64,000 bases of DNA from Maribacter halichondriae. GTDB taxonomy: Bacteria; Bacteroidota; Bacteroidia; Flavobacteriales; Flavobacteriaceae. The stretch covers positions 3,662,001-3,726,000 of the forward strand of contig NZ_CP107030.1 in the NCBI RefSeq assembly GCF_027474825.1, written 5' to 3'. The notes beneath the pieces are model-generated. The model made no database searches, was not told the origin of the DNA, and saw only the letters and a program-made list of their open reading frames with translations. A program made the position numbers and the translations under genes. Below, piece by piece: positions 26,145 to 35,120 of this stretch. Numbering within the stretch: position 1 is the stretch's first letter; each line of letters opens with the position of its first letter.

Positions 26145-27605
26145 ATGAACAAAACGATACACGACTTAGAGCCCAAATCACTTTGGAAGAATTTTTCAGA
26201 TTTGAATGCAGTTCCTCGACCCTCTAAGAAAGAAGAACGTGTGATAGCGTTTATGATGGATTTTGGAAAATCACTGGAGCTCGAGACCTTTACCGATGAA
26301 GTAGGCAATGTAATCATTCGAAAACCGGCTACTGAAGGTATGAAGGACCGAAAAAGTGTCGTACTACAATCGCATCTTGATATGGTACACCAAAAGAATG
26401 CCGATACCGTTTTTGATTTTGATACCCAAGGCATCGAAATGTACATCGATGGGGATTGGGTCAAGGCAAATGGGACAACACTTGGTGCCGACAACGGTAT
26501 CGGGGTCGCTACGATTATGGCTCTGTTGGAAAGTACGGATATACCCCACCCTGATTTGGAAGCCTTGTTCACAATCGATGAAGAAACAGGCATGACCGGG
26601 GCGATGGGATTAAAAGGTGATGTTTTAAAAGGCGAAATACTTTTGAACCTAGATACGGAAGAGGATGATGAAATCGATATCGGCTGTGCGGGAGGTATCG
26701 ATGTAAACGCGGAACGCGAATACAATGAAAAAGATATACCGAGTTCGTTAATAGGATATAAGATAACGGTAGACGGGCTAAAAGGCGGTCATAGTGGCAT
26801 TGAAATTCATAAAGGCTTGGGCAACGCCAATAAGATTATGAATCGCGTATTGTTTTGTGCCTCATCCGAGTTTGCGGTGCGAATTGCCGAAATCGATGGA
26901 GGAGGTCTTCGCAATGCCATTCCCCGAGAAAGCGTTGCCCATATCGCAGTAGCTAAATCACAGGCTGATGAGTTTGAAAATTCATTTGCAAAGCTCGCAG
27001 CCACAATTAAGAATGAACTTGAAATTATGGAGCCTGGCCTTGCCATTCGATGTGAGAAAGGCTCTCTTCCTAATAAAATTATGGGTCTGGGGTCTCAAGA
27101 GAAATTCATCAAAGCGGTCTACGCGGCCCATAACGGAGTGTATGCCATGAGTGCATCGATTCCTGATTTGGTAGAAACTTCGAACAATATAGCCCGTGTT
27201 TTTGTCAAGGATGGGAAGATTAAAGTGGGATGTCTGACCCGTTCTTCCGTCGATTCGGCAAAAATCGATTTGGCAAATACCTTGAAGTCCGCTTTTGAAC
27301 TAGCCGGATTCGAAGTTGTATTTGGAGGTAATTATCCTGGTTGGAATCCCAATCCGGATTCGGAAATTCTTGAAGTTTTGAAGTCTAAATATCAACAGCT
27401 GTTCAGTGAGAAACCCAAAGTAGTCGCGTGCCATGCCGGACTCGAATGCGGAATATTGGGGCAAAACTATCGTGACATGGATATGATCAGTTTCGGACCG
27501 ACCATAAAAGGAGCCCATTCACCCGATGAGCGTGTGAGAATCTCCTCGGTACAGAAATTCTGGAAGTTTGTTCTGGTGATTCTTGAGGATATTCCCAAGA
27601 AATAA
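26145..27605 (+). CDS. pepD: Aminoacyl-histidine dipeptidase PepD (M20 family)
   Basis: PepD splits dipeptides such as Xaa-His using two metal ions. The 486-residue protein has the M20 motifs VVLQSHLDMVHQKN, TTLGADNGIGVATIMALL, TIDEETGMTGA and NLDTEEDDEIDIGCAGG. The lid-domain GGHSGIEIHKGLGNANK and the C-terminal ACHAGLECGIL are also present. I chose ATG 26145 (MNKTIHDLEPKSLWKNFSDL), which matches the usual PepD start, over the upstream ATG at 26094. It has no signal peptide, so it should be cytoplasmic. Confidence 0.95.
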   Translation: MNKTIHDLEPKSLWKNFSDLNAVPRPSKKEERVIAFMMDFGKSLELETFTDEVGNVIIRKPATEGMKDRKSVVLQSHLDMVHQKNADTVFDFDTQGIEMYIDGDWVKANGTTLGADNGIGVATIMALLESTDIPHPDLEALFTIDEETGMTGAMGLKGDVLKGEILLNLDTEEDDEIDIGCAGGIDVNAEREYNEKDIPSSLIGYKITVDGLKGGHSGIEIHKGLGNANKIMNRVLFCASSEFAVRIAEIDGGGLRNAIPRESVAHIAVAKSQADEFENSFAKLAATIKNELEIMEPGLAIRCEKGSLPNKIMGLGSQEKFIKAVYAAHNGVYAMSASIPDLVETSNNIARVFVKDGKIKVGCLTRSSVDSAKIDLANTLKSAFELAGFEVVFGGNYPGWNPNPDSEILEVLKSKYQQLFSEKPKVVACHAGLECGILGQNYRDMDMISFGPTIKGAHSPDERVRISSVQKFWKFVLVILEDIPKK

Positions 27606-27639
27606 ATGCCTTGGCTTTTTGTTTGCCAAGGCATTTATT
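27601..27639. terminator. Bidirectional terminator after pepD
   Basis: AATAAATGCCTTGGC pairs perfectly with GCCAAGGCATTTATT around a T-rich loop. It lies between convergent pepD and the peptidylprolyl isomerase gene, and the stem begins in the pepD stop codon. Confidence 0.85.
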
Positions 27640-27657
27640 GATTTTCTATGTATTGTA

Positions 27658-28779
27658 CTACTGCGCTATACCCGTAATCTCAAGATCAAAGATAGTTTCT
27701 GAATTCGGCGGAATAGGTCCGGCACCTTGTGCTCCCCATCCCAAATGAGGGGGTAAGAACACACGTAATTTGTCGCCCACTTTCATGCTTAACAATGCTT
27801 CCCTAAAACCAGCAACCAATCGTGATTCGGGTGAATATTCCATAGGCGTGGCTTCGTAACTTCCATTTAGTTTATCTTGTTCAGTGAACCTGCCATATTT
27901 TTTAGCGATTTCTTCATCATTACTGTCGAATAACGTACCATCGGCCAAGTAACCGGCATAGATTACGTTCACTCGCTGCCCGACCTTAGGTTTTTCACCC
28001 GTACCTTCCTTAATTCGAAGCACTTTTAGGCCCGACGGCAGTTCTTCCGCTTTTTCTCTTTGTGCATTTAATTCAGCTACAACTTCTGCCGACATTCTTT
28101 CTTTCTCGGCAAGCAGGGCCTGCTCCTCCGCGAAGTAATCGCTCATTACTTGAGGTGCATCGAATTTTTTGGCCGCTTTACCATTGCGTATAATTTCAAC
28201 CGTCTTCATAACGATATCGTCCAAGGGGCGATTTAACGTCATTTGATCTTTTGAAACCGTCACGTTCGCTATGGAGTCTACTACATCAAGACCTTCGACG
28301 ACTTCACCGAATACGGTATGCTTGCCATCGAGCCAAGGGGCTTCCCCGTGGAGAATGAAGAATTGGCTTCCATTTGTGTTTGGCGGTCCAGGGTTTGCCA
28401 TTGAAATAATTCCGGGCTTATTATGACGGAGCGAATCATGTATCTCGTCCTTGAATTTATAGCCAGGCCCTCCCATGCCCCTTCCAAGGGGATCTCCACC
28501 TTGTATCATAAAATCTTTCATTACCCTATGGAAAATGAGGCCGTCGAAATACTTTTTTCCTTTTAAGCTATCCGATACGAAAGGGCTAGTACCTTCGGCC
28601 AAAGAAACGAAATTGGCAACGGTTACGGGCGTTTTATCATGCTCTAAGCGCAAGATGATATCTCCTTTATTGGTCTCGATATCCGCAAAAAGTCCGTCAC
28701 CCAAATCGGGATGTTGACTTGATTTGCAGGCCGAAAAAACCATGGTCAATGTGATAATTAATAAATACGCTTTCTTCAT
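27658..28779 (-). CDS. Lipoprotein cyclophilin-FKBP double peptidylprolyl isomerase
   Basis: This 373-residue lipoprotein (lipobox VFSAC, cysteine at 18) joins two unrelated isomerase folds. Residues about 30-195 are a cyclophilin domain with FHRVMKDFMIQGGDPLGRGMGGPGY and GSQFFILHGEAPWLDGKHTVFGEV (each shown in parts). A charged helical linker of about 40 residues follows. Residues about 250-373 are an FKBP domain with GQRVNVIYAGYLADGTLFDS and PPHLGWGAQGAGPIPPNSE. It likely helps fold exported proteins at the outer membrane. It lies 12 bases after gldI on the same strand, so it belongs to the DHH-gldI operon. Confidence 0.93.
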   Translation of the reverse strand: MKKAYLLIITLTMVFSACKSSQHPDLGDGLFADIETNKGDIILRLEHDKTPVTVANFVSLAEGTSPFVSDSLKGKKYFDGLIFHRVMKDFMIQGGDPLGRGMGGPGYKFKDEIHDSLRHNKPGIISMANPGPPNTNGSQFFILHGEAPWLDGKHTVFGEVVEGLDVVDSIANVTVSKDQMTLNRPLDDIVMKTVEIIRNGKAAKKFDAPQVMSDYFAEEQALLAEKERMSAEVVAELNAQREKAEELPSGLKVLRIKEGTGEKPKVGQRVNVIYAGYLADGTLFDSNDEEIAKKYGRFTEQDKLNGSYEATPMEYSPESRLVAGFREALLSMKVGDKLRVFLPPHLGWGAQGAGPIPPNSETIFDLEITGIAQ

Positions 28780-28791
28780 TATTAGTAGAGT

Positions 28792-29346
28792 TTAATTTTG
28801 AATAGTATCTTGAGGTTCTTCAATTTTGAATAGGGTAATCGTCGATCGTACCGGTATATTTACACCTACGCGGTCGTTATCCCCCTGATAGCCAAAGGCC
28901 AATGACGAAGGATATAAAAAGGTAGCCGTTTCATTTTCCTTCAGAAGTTTGACACTGTTGCGCAGTCCTGGAAATAGTTCTTGTTTGTCGACCTTATATT
29001 TTATAACGCCTATCTCGTCGTGCGAGTATATGGTATCGTTGTCGAAACCCATAATATTATAGGTCATCGTCACCAAATCATCGGGTCGCGCCGTATAATC
29101 GGAGTTTTCGTTTTTCTTCTGGTAGTAGTACCATGATCCGCTCGCACTTTGTTCGTACAAGTGCAACGAATCGTTGGCGATATATTCTTGAATCATTTCT
29201 TCTTCGGCCTCCAAAAGTTTTTTGTTTCGTTCGATATCTCCTCCAAAATACGTGCTTGATTTTACTTTGACCGGTCTTCTAGGTTCCGGACCGCCGCAAC
29301 CTATCATAAAAATTGCCGTGAAAATTAAAATAGCGAATGGCCTCAT
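28792..29346 (-). CDS. gldI: Gliding motility lipoprotein GldI (FKBP-type isomerase)
   Basis: GldI is an FKBP-type peptidylprolyl isomerase lipoprotein needed for gliding in Flavobacterium johnsoniae. The 184-residue protein has lipobox FMIGC (cysteine at 17), the family block ASGSWYYYQKKNENSDYTARPDDLV, and an FKBP tail with FPGLRNSVKLLKE, YPSSLAFGYQGDNDRVGVN and IPVRSTI. The catalytic domain is shorter than classical FKBP, as is usual for GldI. It overlaps the DHH phosphoesterase by four bases and is followed by the double isomerase gene, an order common in Flavobacteriia. Confidence 0.92.
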   Translation of the reverse strand: MRPFAILIFTAIFMIGCGGPEPRRPVKVKSSTYFGGDIERNKKLLEAEEEMIQEYIANDSLHLYEQSASGSWYYYQKKNENSDYTARPDDLVTMTYNIMGFDNDTIYSHDEIGVIKYKVDKQELFPGLRNSVKLLKENETATFLYPSSLAFGYQGDNDRVGVNIPVRSTITLFKIEEPQDTIQN

Positions 29347-30359
29347 GACTTTAATTGATTTTTGTATGAATTTAGAAGGGATTCAAAACGGGTCGCGGTT
29401 TCAGGCAATGAAAGTTCACTTCTACCGCCCGCTGCATTGTCATGTCCTCCGCCATCAAAATGGGCTCTTGCAAATTCATTAACCGAAAATTCTCCCACCG
29501 ACCGAAACGATATTTTGATTATGCCTTCCTCTTTATTTTCTATAAAAATCACGGCAAATATAATGCCTTCCAAAGTCAATCCATAGTTTACGAAGCCTTC
29601 GGTATCTCCTTTTTGATATCCATACGCGTCCAATTCTTCCTGACTTAAGGTGATGTAGGCCGTTCTATAGTTTTCTAGAATGACCATATTTTTAAGGGCG
29701 CAGCCTAAAAGATGTAAACGATTTGGAGAATTGGTATCGTAAATTTGATGATGAATGGTCGTGTTCCTTGCTCCTTTTTCGATTAGGTCGGCTACGACAA
29801 TATGTGTCCTGCTGGTGGTAGATGCGAATTTAAAGGAGCCGGTATCGGTCATAATACCTGTATAGAGGCAATCGGCAATTTCGGGTGTTATTTTATCCGT
29901 ATCCCCTAAAGACGCTATGAAATTGTACACCATTTCACAAGTTGAACTCATGGTCACGTCAGAGTAGGTGATCAATGCATAATCAGCTGGGGACTGATGG
30001 TGATCTATCATGATAAAGGTAGCGGTTGATTTTTCCAAAAAGGATTCCATTTGTCCAATGCGTCCCAAGTGATTAAAGTCAAGGGTAAAAATAAGGGTTG
30101 CAGCATCTATTTTTTCGCGCGCCTGCGAATTCTCCCGTTCAAAATTCAAGATATGCTCGTTACCGGGCATCCATTTCAGAAACTTAGGATAATCGTTGGG
30201 GGCTATGATGGTCGCCTCTTGCCCCGTATTGTTGAGGTAGTGCCATAGTGCAAGGGTAGACCCGATGGCATCCCCATCCGGGTTTTTATGGGGAACGATT
30301 ACAATTTTTTGTGGCACCGAAAGCAATTGCTTTACGGTCTGTATATCCTCAAAATTCAT
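29343..30359 (-). CDS. DHH family phosphoesterase (NrnA-like)
   Basis: The 338-residue protein belongs to the DHH/DHHA1 family, which includes nano-RNase/pAp phosphatase NrnA and cyclic dinucleotide hydrolases. Metal-binding motifs are VIVPHKNPDGDAIGS, TLDFNHLGR and MIDHHQSP (the DHH). The DHHA1 tail has KISFRSVGEFSVNEFARAHFDGGGHDNAAGG (in parts), with the GGGH motif. It lies at the head of the gldI operon, with hairpin element copy 2 starting 25 bases before its start codon. Confidence 0.92.
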   Translation of the reverse strand: MNFEDIQTVKQLLSVPQKIVIVPHKNPDGDAIGSTLALWHYLNNTGQEATIIAPNDYPKFLKWMPGNEHILNFERENSQAREKIDAATLIFTLDFNHLGRIGQMESFLEKSTATFIMIDHHQSPADYALITYSDVTMSSTCEMVYNFIASLGDTDKITPEIADCLYTGIMTDTGSFKFASTTSRTHIVVADLIEKGARNTTIHHQIYDTNSPNRLHLLGCALKNMVILENYRTAYITLSQEELDAYGYQKGDTEGFVNYGLTLEGIIFAVIFIENKEEGIIKISFRSVGEFSVNEFARAHFDGGGHDNAAGGRSELSLPETATRFESLLNSYKNQLKS

Positions 30360-30384
30360 GCGGGCAAAGATACAATTTAAAAAA

Positions 30385-30545
30385 ATACTCCTACCAATTA
30401 GAAATCCGAGTTTTTGTGCCTTTCTTTTTCCCTTTCCCGGCGTTAAAATTTTAAACCGTAGCTTGGGCTATGCTTGAAAATTTTGTCTTGGGAAAGAAAA
30501 AAACAAATTTCCCAAAATCCCCAGATTTCCAATTGGCGGGAGTAT
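30385..30545. repeat. 161-bp hairpin element, copy 2
   Basis: The ends ATACTCCTACCAATTAGAAATC and GATTTCCAATTGGCGGGAGTAT form a long stem with G:T pairs. The centre is CCGTAGCTTGGGCTATGCTTG. Compared with copy 1, changes in the left arm are matched by changes in the right arm. Confidence 0.85.
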
Positions 30546-30564
30546 GTGTAAAGTCCTATTTTTG
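30533..30564 (+). promoter_or_regulatory. Promoter of the PhoD-like gene
   Basis: TTG at 30533 and TATTTTTG at 30557-30564 are separated by 21 bases, fitting the Bacteroidota consensus. The start codon is 22 bases further on. The -33 TTG lies within the right arm of hairpin element copy 2. Confidence 0.65.
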
Positions 30565-30585
30565 TGCTCAACGAAAAAATAGACG

Positions 30586-31623
30586 ATGAGGTACTTCTAT
30601 AGTTTTCTGGCCCTTTTAATTTTTGCGGTTTCTTGTAAATCTGCGGGAACCCTATCGAAAAAAGAAATTCTGCAGACGGAATCGAGTGATTTTACCATCG
30701 CCTTCGGGTCGTGTAACAAGACCGATAAAGAGAATCTTTTGTGGGACGATATTTGGGCCGTTGACCCCGATATATGGATTTGGGGAGGAGACAATATTTA
30801 CGCCGATACCGATGATATGGAAAAGCTACGGGCTATGTATCAACAACAAAATCAAGTAGCAGGCTATGCTAGCTTAAAGGAAGAAGTTCCGATTATCGGC
30901 ACTTGGGACGATCATGACTATGGATTGAACGATGGGGGAGTGGAATTCTCGGCAAAAAAAGAAAGCCAACAAGAATTTTTGGATTTCTTGAAAGTACCGA
31001 AAAACAGCCCAAGACGAAGTCAAGAAGGTGTCTATAACTCACATGATTATAAAACCGAAGCCGGCCATATAAAAGTGTTAGTGCTGGATACGCGCTATTT
31101 CAGAACCGCACTGACCCCTGATACCGAGACAAAAAAGCGTACCAAACCCAACTCTTATGGAAAGGGAACTGTTTTGGGCGCCGAGCAATGGAAATGGTTT
31201 GAAAAAGAATTGAACCGGTCAAAGGCCGATTTCAATATTATCGTAAGTAGTATACAGGTGCTATCGAACGAACACGGATTTGAAACTTGGGGCAATTTTC
31301 CGCATGAGGTGGAGAAATTGGAAAAATTGATTTCAGATTCCCGGGCAAAAGGGATAATCGTATTGTCGGGAGACCGCCATATTTCCGAGTTTTCAAAGAA
31401 AAGTATTTCCGGACTTGATTATCCCCTTATCGATTTTACCAGTAGTGGGCTGACCCATGCCTATCGCGATTTTTCGGGAGAACCTAATCCGTTTCGGGTG
31501 GGGGAAGTTGTTTTTACGGAGAGTTTTGGGGTGTTAGAGTTTGATATAGAAAGAAGAAAGGTCCAATTCAAAATGATAGGTAATAATGGCACATTGCTTC
31601 AAACCATAGAACAGTCCTATTAA
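30586..31623 (+). CDS. PhoD-like alkaline phosphatase family lipoprotein
   Basis: This 345-residue lipoprotein (lipobox FAVSC, cysteine at 17) is a metallophosphoesterase of the PhoD-like group. Motifs are FTIAFGSCNK, DIWIWGGDNIYADT, GTWDDHDYGLNDGG, LVLDTRYFR and IIVLSGDRHISEF. These cover the calcium/iron-binding residues of the family. The protein should face the periplasm and release phosphate or split phosphodiesters; the substrate is not clear. It is transcribed from a clear promoter next to hairpin element copy 2. Confidence 0.9.
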   Translation: MRYFYSFLALLIFAVSCKSAGTLSKKEILQTESSDFTIAFGSCNKTDKENLLWDDIWAVDPDIWIWGGDNIYADTDDMEKLRAMYQQQNQVAGYASLKEEVPIIGTWDDHDYGLNDGGVEFSAKKESQQEFLDFLKVPKNSPRRSQEGVYNSHDYKTEAGHIKVLVLDTRYFRTALTPDTETKKRTKPNSYGKGTVLGAEQWKWFEKELNRSKADFNIIVSSIQVLSNEHGFETWGNFPHEVEKLEKLISDSRAKGIIVLSGDRHISEFSKKSISGLDYPLIDFTSSGLTHAYRDFSGEPNPFRVGEVVFTESFGVLEFDIERRKVQFKMIGNNGTLLQTIEQSY

Positions 31624-31626
31624 TGA

Positions 31627-31656
31627 TTGTGGGTTTTGGAATAAACCGTATTTTTG
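31627..31656 (+). promoter_or_regulatory. Promoter of ndk
   Basis: TTG at 31627-31629, a 19-base spacer and TATTTTTG at 31649-31656 match the Bacteroidota consensus exactly. The start codon at 31672 lies 15 bases after the -7 element. Confidence 0.75.
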
Positions 31657-31671
31657 CACAAAATTTTACGC

Positions 31672-32097
31672 ATGTCAACAAGAACGAACAGAACATTTAC
31701 CATGATTAAACCTGATGCGGTCGAGAATGGCCACATCGGTGCTATACTTGAAAAAATAACTTCGGCCGGTTTTAAGATCGTGGCCCTAAAATATACGCAG
31801 CTCAGTAGGAGGGATGCACAGGAATTCTACTCCATTCACAAAGAACGTCCGTTTTTTGGTGAATTGGTACAGTTTATGACCCGAGGCCCAATCGTATCAG
31901 CTATTCTTGAAAAAGAAAACGCGGTAGAAGATTTTCGTGCCTTGATTGGTGCCACAAACCCTGCCGAAGCTGCAGAAGGCACCATTCGCAAGTTATTCGC
32001 CAAAGATATCGGCGAGAATGCGGTACATGGATCCGACAGTGATGAAAATGCTGCCATCGAAGGTGCTTTTCACTTTTCGGGCAGGGAGGTTTATTAA
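31672..32097 (+). CDS. ndk: Nucleoside diphosphate kinase
   Basis: Ndk balances nucleoside triphosphate pools through a phosphohistidine intermediate. The protein of about 141 residues has [20 protein letters not shown], the Kpn-loop region, [18 protein letters not shown] and the active-site histidine in [12 protein letters not shown] (about residue 119). I chose ATG 31672 rather than the upstream ATG at 31654, because the latter lies inside or at the -7 element and would be untranslated. It is followed by a strong terminator hairpin. Confidence 0.96.
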   Translation: MSTRTNRTFTMIKPDAVENGHIGAILEKITSAGFKIVALKYTQLSRRDAQEFYSIHKERPFFGELVQFMTRGPIVSAILEKENAVEDFRALIGATNPAEAAEGTIRKLFAKDIGENAVHGSDSDENAAIEGAFHFSGREVY

Positions 32098-32124
32098 ATT
32101 TCAGATAGAAAGATATTAAAATTT

Positions 32125-32156
32125 AAAAACCCGGTAAATGATATTTATCGGGTTTT
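32125..32156 (+). terminator. ndk terminator
   Basis: AAAAACCCGGTAAAT and ATTTATCGGGTTTT form a stem with one G:T pair, followed by CCTATTG. It separates ndk from the convergent DUF721 gene. Confidence 0.75.
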
Positions 32157-32192
32157 CCTATTGAGTGTTGAATCAACAATTTTTATTCTAAA

Positions 32193-32228
32193 CATCAACC
32201 ATCAACCATCGACCATCGACCATCGACC
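32193..32228. repeat. Heptanucleotide tandem array after the DUF721 gene
   Basis: About five copies of CATCRAC (GTYGATG on the gene strand) run up to and into the TAG stop codon of the minus-strand DUF721 gene. Similar arrays with other 7-mers follow recF and lepB. Confidence 0.85.
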
Positions 32229-32524
32229 TATCTCAACACCAACTTCTTTACCAATTCCTTCCCTAGCTCTTCATTGAGCATATTGATGATTTTAGTCTTT
32301 CCATGGCTTAGTTCTTCGCGTAGTACAGAGGAAGAAAGCGATACAAAAAGGGTTTCGCCCCGAAGTTCAACGGTCGTGGTATAATTGTTCACTCCATTGC
32401 CCATAAGATTAGCCCAGGCATCGCGTACGTTGACCTTGTCAATTCCCTTTTCAAGCTTGTTGACTTTGATGAATTCTTGAAGCGCATCACCCAGGGGAAT
32501 ACCCGTACTTTTTCGTTTCGCCAT
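32228..32524 (-). CDS. DUF721 (DciA-like) protein
   Basis: The 98-residue protein belongs to the DUF721 group, related to the DnaB-helicase loader DciA. The pattern is LGDALQEFIKVNKLEKGIDKVNVRDAWANLMG (in parts), then LFVSLSSSVLREELSHGKTKIINMLNEELG, close to the core KH-like fold. It overlaps the preceding lipoprotein stop by one base and lies downstream of recF on the same strand, in keeping with a DNA replication role. Confidence 0.85.
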   Translation of the reverse strand: MAKRKSTGIPLGDALQEFIKVNKLEKGIDKVNVRDAWANLMGNGVNNYTTTVELRGETLFVSLSSSVLREELSHGKTKIINMLNEELGKELVKKLVLR

Positions 32525-32942
32525 TACTTTGGAATGTTAATAGGAATGAATCGCCCGTATTCGTAAATAAGTCCTTCTTCGTTTTGGAGCGAAAAACTAT
32601 TTTCGGAAACCTTGAGAAGCACTTCCGACCAAGTATTCGCCCCATTTTTATATTGTAATAGAAATGTACCCTCTTTTTCCGAGATTACAAAAGGTTGGGC
32701 GTCATTGGAGGTGTCAAAGGTACCATTCAATTTGGGTTGTACCTTTTTACGAAATCCTTTTTTATCCTCTAATTTTATAAAATCAATACTAGTATTCACC
32801 GTATAGTCCTTCTTTTTCCATCCGGGAACACGACTTCCTTGATTTCCCAATAACCGTTTAAATGACCAAGGTCTTCAGCGGTAGGGGAATTGGAACATCC
32901 TGAAAGAATGAAAAAAAGTGCTACTGTACGATAGATATTCAA
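32524..32942 (-). CDS. Lipocalin-like lipoprotein (frameshifted)
   Basis: The corrected protein of about 139 residues starts at TTG 32942 with a lipoprotein signal (YRTVALFFILSGCSNSP). It continues HLNGYWEIKEVVFPDGK; the frame is lost near 32826, where one A is missing from a run of five, and resumes as KKDYTVNTSIDFIKLED. The WEI/GxW-type opening followed by alternating strands to EYGRFIPI fits the lipocalin-like lipoproteins common in Bacteroidota. The ligand and role are unknown. The stop overlaps the DUF721 start. Confidence 0.72.
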
Positions 32943-33071
32943 CTTTTAATAATTTTAATAAGTAAATAAGTAATCAGTGGACAGCAATCAGTAGGTGTGT
33001 CTCATTAAAAAAATATAATAAAGAATGTAATCAATTCCTTCTCCACTCAACCAATCTACTTTTTTTACCAA

Positions 33072-33139
33072 CTTCCTTCTTCCTTCTTCCTTCTTCCTTC
33101 TTCCTTCTTCCTTCTTCCTTCTTCCTTCTTCCTTCTTCC
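33072..33139. repeat. Heptanucleotide tandem array after recF
   Basis: About 9.7 perfect copies of CTTCCTT (AAGGAAG on the gene strand) end four bases from the recF stop codon. No coding potential is evident. Confidence 0.95.
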
Positions 33140-33143
33140 AACC

Positions 33144-34226
33144 TCACTCCAATTTAAAAATTTTATAAGACTGGTGAATTTTTTTTACCACATTTTCGGT
33201 GCGCTCGGCGTGGGTGTCGCTTATAAAAATTTGTCCAAAGTTCTCATTGTCGACCAAGGTTATAATATGGCTGACGCGGTTTTCATCCAACTTATCAAAA
33301 ATATCGTCCAATAGCAAAATCGGAGTGGTTTTGGCCAGTTCTTTGATAAAATGGAATTGTGCAAGTTTCAAGGCGATCAAAAAGGATTTCTGCTGCCCTT
33401 GACTTCCGAATTTTTTGATGGGGTGTCCTGAAATCTCAAAACTTAAATCGTCTTTATGGATTCCTACACTGGTATACTGTACGGCCCTGTCTTTTTCAAG
33501 ATTGCTTTCTAATAGGTTCAATAATGTATCTGTGGCAAGCTTACTTTCGTATGACAAGGTGACCTCTTCGTTACCCCCTGAAATAATGGCATATTGTTCC
33601 TTGAAAATGGAGATAAACGGCTTCATGAAGGCGGTGCGCTTTTCGTAAATCGTAGTTCCTAAATGGTTCAATTGCTCATTGTAGACCGTTAGGGTGGCGG
33701 AATCAAAAGTATGGTTGGCGCCAAAGTATTTCAACAATGCATTGCGTTGCGATACGACCTTATTATATTTTATGAGCGTCTGTAAATACTCTTTATCGGA
33801 TTGGGAAATGACCCCATCGATAAATTTTCGACGGGTATCACTACCTTCGATGATAAGATCCCGGTCCGCCGGAGAAATGATGACCAAGGGCAGGAGTCCG
33901 ATATGATCAGAAAGTCGGTCATAGGCTTTCCCGTTTCGTTTGATTATTTTTTGCATGCCTCGTTTCAGGCTACACACCACCTTTTCCTCACGTTTGTTTT
34001 TAACGAACTCCCCATCGATTACAAAGAAATCCTCATCATGTTTTATATTCTGTGTCGCGATGGGGTTAAAATAACTTTTTCCAAAAGAAAGATGATAAAT
34101 GGCGTCTAAGATGTTGGTTTTGCCAACACCGTTAGGTCCTACGAAACAGTTGATTTTATCATCAAAATCGAATGAACTGGAACTAAAATTTTTGTAATTA
34201 ATAAGGGAGAGTCGGTTTAAAAACAT
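33144..34226 (-). CDS. recF: DNA replication/repair protein RecF
   Basis: RecF is an SMC-like ATPase that loads RecA at gaps with RecO and RecR. The 360-residue protein has Walker [22 protein letters not shown], the signature [16 protein letters not shown] (in FGSQGQQKS), and Walker [16 protein letters not shown] followed by [10 protein letters not shown] chose ATG 34226 ([14 protein letters not shown]), which matches the family start; upstream in-frame codons are not RecF-like. It diverges from the TPR gene at 34353, and a tandem heptamer array follows its stop. Confidence 0.95.
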   Translation of the reverse strand: MFLNRLSLINYKNFSSSSFDFDDKINCFVGPNGVGKTNILDAIYHLSFGKSYFNPIATQNIKHDEDFFVIDGEFVKNKREEKVVCSLKRGMQKIIKRNGKAYDRLSDHIGLLPLVIISPADRDLIIEGSDTRRKFIDGVISQSDKEYLQTLIKYNKVVSQRNALLKYFGANHTFDSATLTVYNEQLNHLGTTIYEKRTAFMKPFISIFKEQYAIISGGNEEVTLSYESKLATDTLLNLLESNLEKDRAVQYTSVGIHKDDLSFEISGHPIKKFGSQGQQKSFLIALKLAQFHFIKELAKTTPILLLDDIFDKLDENRVSHIITLVDNENFGQIFISDTHAERTENVVKKIHQSYKIFKLE

Positions 34227-34324
34227 TCCAAAGAGGGGTAGTATTATGTTTAGCCATAATCGGGTGGGCTGCAAATTATCCAAAAATAACGAATAAATAC
34301 CCCTCGCGATTTCAATAAAAACTT

Positions 34325-34332
34325 TATTTTTG
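34325..34332 (+). promoter_or_regulatory. -7 element of the TPR-ribH-mutL transcript
   Basis: TATTTTTG matches TANNTTTG 20 bases before the ATG at 34353. A -33 TTG is not evident at the usual distance, so the call rests on the -7 element and its position. Confidence 0.5.
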
Positions 34333-34352
34333 CGCGACCAATAAAAATAGCA

Positions 34353-35120
34353 ATGGCTACATATAAAAAGAGAGGCTTTAAACCCAAAAATAAAGCTGAA
34401 GAGCAACAATTCGATGAGCATGGGAGTACAACAGCTGAGGTATTCAGCACCTTGGACCAGAGTGCTTCGAAAACTGAGGCATGGGTCGCCAAGAATCAAA
34501 ATTATATTTTGGGTGTTATCGGAATCATTGCCGTTGGGGTTTTGGGATATTTGGCCTACAATCAATTTGTGCAGAAACCAAAGGATGCCGAAGCGACGAA
34601 CGAATTGTTATATCCACAACAATATTTTGAGCAGGCAATGAACAATGCTGTTGCAAAAGATTCACTATTCACGCTGGCCCTTGAGGGTGCCGAGGGGAAA
34701 TATGGATTTTTGGACATTATCGATGAATATCCTGGCACAAAAGCTTCGAACCTTGCCAATTACTCCGCAGGAATGGCTTATTTGAACATGAACAAGTATC
34801 AAGAAGCCATTGATTACTTGGAAGACTTTTCTTCCGAAGATGATATTTTAGGACCGTTGGCAAAAGGCGGACTAGGCGATGCCTTCATGCAATTGGGACA
34901 ACCGCAAGATGCTTTGGGATATTATGAGAAGGCACTTGCCATGAGCACCAATGAATTTACGACTCCCAAATTTTTATACAAAGCCGGTGTTACGGCAATG
35001 GAGTTGAATCAGCATGACAAGGCACTACAATATTTTCAGCGCATAAAAGATGAATTCTCCACTTCGGACGAGGCAAGAACAATAGATGCTTTTATAGGCA
35101 TGGCCAAAAGTGGAAAATAA
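34353..35120 (+). CDS. Membrane-anchored TPR protein, YfgM-like
   Basis: The 255-residue protein has a charged N-terminus, one membrane segment ([19 protein letters not shown], about residues 51-69) and a periplasmic part with tetratricopeptide repeats (for example [53 protein letters not shown], each shown in part, and [13 protein letters not shown]). The topology matches YfgM-type proteins that assist the secretion machinery. Its stop overlaps the ribH start (TAATG), and it heads a run of plus-strand genes to the rhomboids. Confidence 0.85.
   Translation: MATYKKRGFKPKNKAEEQQFDEHGSTTAEVFSTLDQSASKTEAWVAKNQNYILGVIGIIAVGVLGYLAYNQFVQKPKDAEATNELLYPQQYFEQAMNNAVAKDSLFTLALEGAEGKYGFLDIIDEYPGTKASNLANYSAGMAYLNMNKYQEAIDYLEDFSSEDDILGPLAKGGLGDAFMQLGQPQDALGYYEKALAMSTNEFTTPKFLYKAGVTAMELNQHDKALQYFQRIKDEFSTSDEARTIDAFIGMAKSGK

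Noticed and set aside
33072..33139. Heptamer array as a CRISPR or as part of a coding region
   Set aside because: The units are seven bases without spacers, and every frame gives a low-complexity chain after a recF stop codon.
33144..34565. Long N-terminal extension of RecF upstream of 34226
   Set aside because: The extension would run through the divergent promoter and the start of the TPR gene, and RecF proteins start at MFLNRL-type sequence.
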